Positions 19,532 to 21,155 of a DNA stretch of 21,155 bases are shown one piece after another. Source of the stretch: a virus; IMG/VR virus record IMGVR_UViG_3300036861_000171, positions 1 to 21,155 of that record, one strand, 5' to 3'. The notes below the pieces were generated by a model. It worked only from the letters and a program-made list of their open reading frames with translations. It ran no database searches and was not told the DNA's origin. Numbering within the stretch: the first letter of the stretch is position 1; each line of letters opens with the position of its first letter. The position numbers were made by a program, and so were the translations under genes.

Positions 19532-20293
19532 CTAGCCTCCGATGATCGTGGACGGGCTGGGTGGTGGCGCGGCCGGGCCGACCCACTGGGTCCGCTCCGA
19601 AGGACGTGGAGAGCGCATCAGCACCTGCGGTGCCCCGGCCTCGGCGAGCTTGAACGCCACCGTCATCAGCGCTTTCGAGGAGGCGTTGGTGAGCGTGGCG
19701 GTCGACTGGCCGGTCGCCCCGGCGGTCGCCTTGGTCGCCGACACCATCCCGATCCCGCCACCATTCCCGGCGATCACCCAGTTGTCCATCCGCTCGGTGA
19801 TCGACGTATAGGCGCCATTGGTGAGCACGCCAAGGTTCGCGGTCGACGCCACATCCGTGCCGGTGGCGATGATCTCCAGGATCAGCGTGTCCGCCACCGT
19901 CGTTGTCGCTCCCGGCCAGGTCGCGCTCGTGTCCGAGGTTGCTTCGACCGCAGTCGCTGCCACGTCCCATGGGTTCCCGGTGGTAGGGCAGCCCCTTATG
20001 GCGACCATCCGGCCGACGTTGTGATCCCCACTGTCACCGAGGCTTGGGGCGGTGAACACGCCGTCGTAGCGTGCCCAGATCACCCACAGCCGCGTATTGG
20101 TGCCCTCCTGGATCGGCGAGCCGGTGATGTGCGCCCACCCGGACGGCAGGGTGTACGCGCCGGGGGCGGTGACCCCCTCACATTCGGCGATGGTGACCAG
20201 GATGTCGTCGGCGACGATCGAGGCGGGCAACGCCGGGGTGATCGCCGCAGTCCCGGAGGCGACCGCGCCCACATTGACGACGGTGGGCGGCAT
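19532..20293 (-). CDS. Virion beta-sandwich protein, copy 1
   Basis: A 253-aa protein, ATG 20293 two nt after the upstream stop. Beta-sandwich features are PASIVADDILVTIAECEG, LPSGWAHITGS, NTRLWVIWARYDGVF, RMVAIRGCPTTGNPWD and LILEIIATGTD, a series matching the 271-aa protein and the C-terminal module of the GH26 protein. The final 25 residues turn Pro/Ser-rich (RSPRPSERTQWVGPAAPPP). Modules of this kind are common in exported and virion proteins. Probable head-surface component. Confidence 0.65.
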   Translation of the reverse strand: MPPTVVNVGAVASGTAAITPALPASIVADDILVTIAECEGVTAPGAYTLPSGWAHITGSPIQEGTNTRLWVIWARYDGVFTAPSLGDSGDHNVGRMVAIRGCPTTGNPWDVAATAVEATSDTSATWPGATTTVADTLILEIIATGTDVASTANLGVLTNGAYTSITERMDNWVIAGNGGGIGMVSATKATAGATGQSTATLTNASSKALMTVAFKLAEAGAPQVLMRSPRPSERTQWVGPAAPPPSPSTIIGG

Positions 20294-20295
20294 GG

Positions 20296-21155
20296 TCAGG
20301 TCGGGAGGACCGGTTCGGGGTCGGGGTAGATCGCCACATAGTTGGTCGTCGGCTGATCGGGAGCGTCCAGCGTCTGGGTGTCAGCGGTAGTCGGCGGGAC
20401 GGAAACACTGGTCGGGGTCGTGTTGATCTCGTAGTACAGGGTGGCGGCCTTGTCTTGCGGGGTGGCTGTGGACAGGCTACGGATCCCGAGCGTGTTGGGA
20501 TTGACGGCAGCAGTCACGGTCACATCCCCGGCGGTGCCAAACATCGGCTGGGTGACAGCCTTACGGACCGCATATTCCAGATACACCGCGTCGACGCCCA
20601 TGTCGGGGGCCGCGTCGGTGGAGAACCCGACCCTGACCGTGGCGGCGGCCAACTTGGCAACCGTCCACCCGTTGGTGGATGGCCAAGTCCCGCACTGCCA
20701 GCGCGGCTCGGTGGAGGACACCGCGGTTGGGCTGGCCGCATCATAGGAGACGCCGGTGTCGACCAGGACCTTCTCGGTGGTCCCGTCAAAGCCGCGGATC
20801 CCCAGCGTGCCGGTACCCGCCCCGGTGCCACCCCAGGCGGGCGCCAACATCCGCACTCCGGTCACCACCTCGCCGGCGGTCACCGTCGGGGCGGCCATGG
20901 GGAACTCCATGTAGTCGCTTGCGGCGGTGGCGGTCTGGACCACCCCATCGGCGCTGGCGGAGATGGTCGGGGGGACTTCATCCAACGCGTCGCGCGCGTT
21001 GGTGGCGTTCCACGCGGCCAGGGTGCCATTGGCGGTGAACACGCTGAAGTTGGTGCTCGTGCCGGACACGGTGGGGGTGCCGGCGGGGTCGACGGTGAGC
21101 AGCCGGATCTCATGCGGGCCGAGCGGGTAGGCGGAGTAGTTTTGGGACAGGACCA
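20296..21155 (-). CDS. Virion protein with jelly-roll-like pattern, cut at its start by the window edge
   Basis: The frame is open to the window edge. A GTG at 21069 is not needed as start, because the reading continues upstream as VLSQNYSAYPLGPHEIRLLT. The last two bases (CA) would give an NTG codon directly before, so the start codon may be the first codon outside the edge, for a protein of about 286 aa. The body is beta-rich (SDYMEFPMAAPTV, TGVRMLAPAWGG, VAKLAAATVRVGFSTDA, AVYLEYAVRK), suggesting a jelly-roll-type structural protein. It ends just before the beta-sandwich gene. Family not recognised; likely part of the capsid decoration set. Confidence 0.65.
   Translation of the reverse strand, partial: VLSQNYSAYPLGPHEIRLLTVDPAGTPTVSGTSTNFSVFTANGTLAAWNATNARDALDEVPPTISASADGVVQTATAASDYMEFPMAAPTVTAGEVVTGVRMLAPAWGGTGAGTGTLGIRGFDGTTEKVLVDTGVSYDAASPTAVSSTEPRWQCGTWPSTNGWTVAKLAAATVRVGFSTDAAPDMGVDAVYLEYAVRKAVTQPMFGTAGDVTVTAAVNPNTLGIRSLSTATPQDKAATLYYEINTTPTSVSVPPTTADTQTLDAPDQPTTNYVAIYPDPEPVLPT

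Noticed and set aside
19034-20329. A 431-aa open frame on the + strand
   Set aside because: Low-complexity Gly/Arg-rich translation antisense to three well-packed structural genes; no ribosome site. It is a shadow caused by high GC content.
1-21155. CRISPR arrays, tRNA genes, integrase, attachment sites
   Set aside because: No regularly spaced repeats, no cloverleaf with a plausible anticodon and no recombinase motif were noticed by eye; a tRNA search program was not available.

Overview
The window is a stretch of virion-gene DNA from a tailed phage (siphovirus type) or prophage of a high-GC actinobacterium. Three things point there: the GC-rich sequence with long open shadow frames on both strands; the gene order head decoration - head-tail connector - tail terminator - tail tube - chaperones - tape measure - tail tip - lysis; and several actinophage hallmarks (an Rv2525c-like/DUF1906 endolysin, a frameshifted tail assembly chaperone, a GH26 tail enzyme). 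The exact host genus cannot be read from the sequence. No integrase, terminase, portal or capsid gene lies in the window; the capsid genes are expected just beyond base 21155.

Almost everything is on the minus strand and runs from base 21155 down to base 1 as one tightly packed operon. Many genes meet by ATGA, TTGA or TAATG overlaps, which suggests translational coupling. Reading in transcription order: (1) 21155-15403 is a probable head-decoration/head-fibre region. It holds a jelly-roll-like protein cut at its first codon by the window edge, two copies of a beta-sandwich + 'MAR' family gene pair, a 57-aa membrane protein, an endonuclease VII-type HNH gene, a secreted protein, and a Pro/Arg/Trp repeat protein with an A-A-B repeat order. 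(2) 15406-12944 holds the head-tail connector with an N-terminal Ig-like domain, a second HNH endonuclease behind an RNA hairpin, the tail terminator and the tail tube protein. (3) 12126-12937 is a three-gene cassette on the opposite (+) strand: a small membrane protein, an excisionase-like HTH protein and a 62-aa protein. It has its own candidate promoter and a hairpin at its end. (4) 12095-8537 holds the HK97 gp10-like protein, the two chaperone frames and the tape measure with an NlpC/P60 domain. (5) 8535-2981 encodes the tail tip: a Tal/Dit-like protein carrying a LamG-like insert, a fibre protein, a GH26 glycoside hydrolase carrying a LamG-like insert inside another domain, and a small jelly-roll protein. 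(6) 2976-1 is the lysis and post-lysis region: three membrane proteins, the endolysin, three small unknown proteins and a truncated lipoprotein.

The most unusual parts are the A-A-B repeat protein, the duplicated gene pair with a shared C-terminal SQYxG(F/Y)F motif, the nested domain architecture of the GH26 tail protein, the hairpin that presents the Shine-Dalgarno sequence of the second HNH gene, and the inverted cassette inside the tail operon. All family calls come from reading the sequence, not from database searches.
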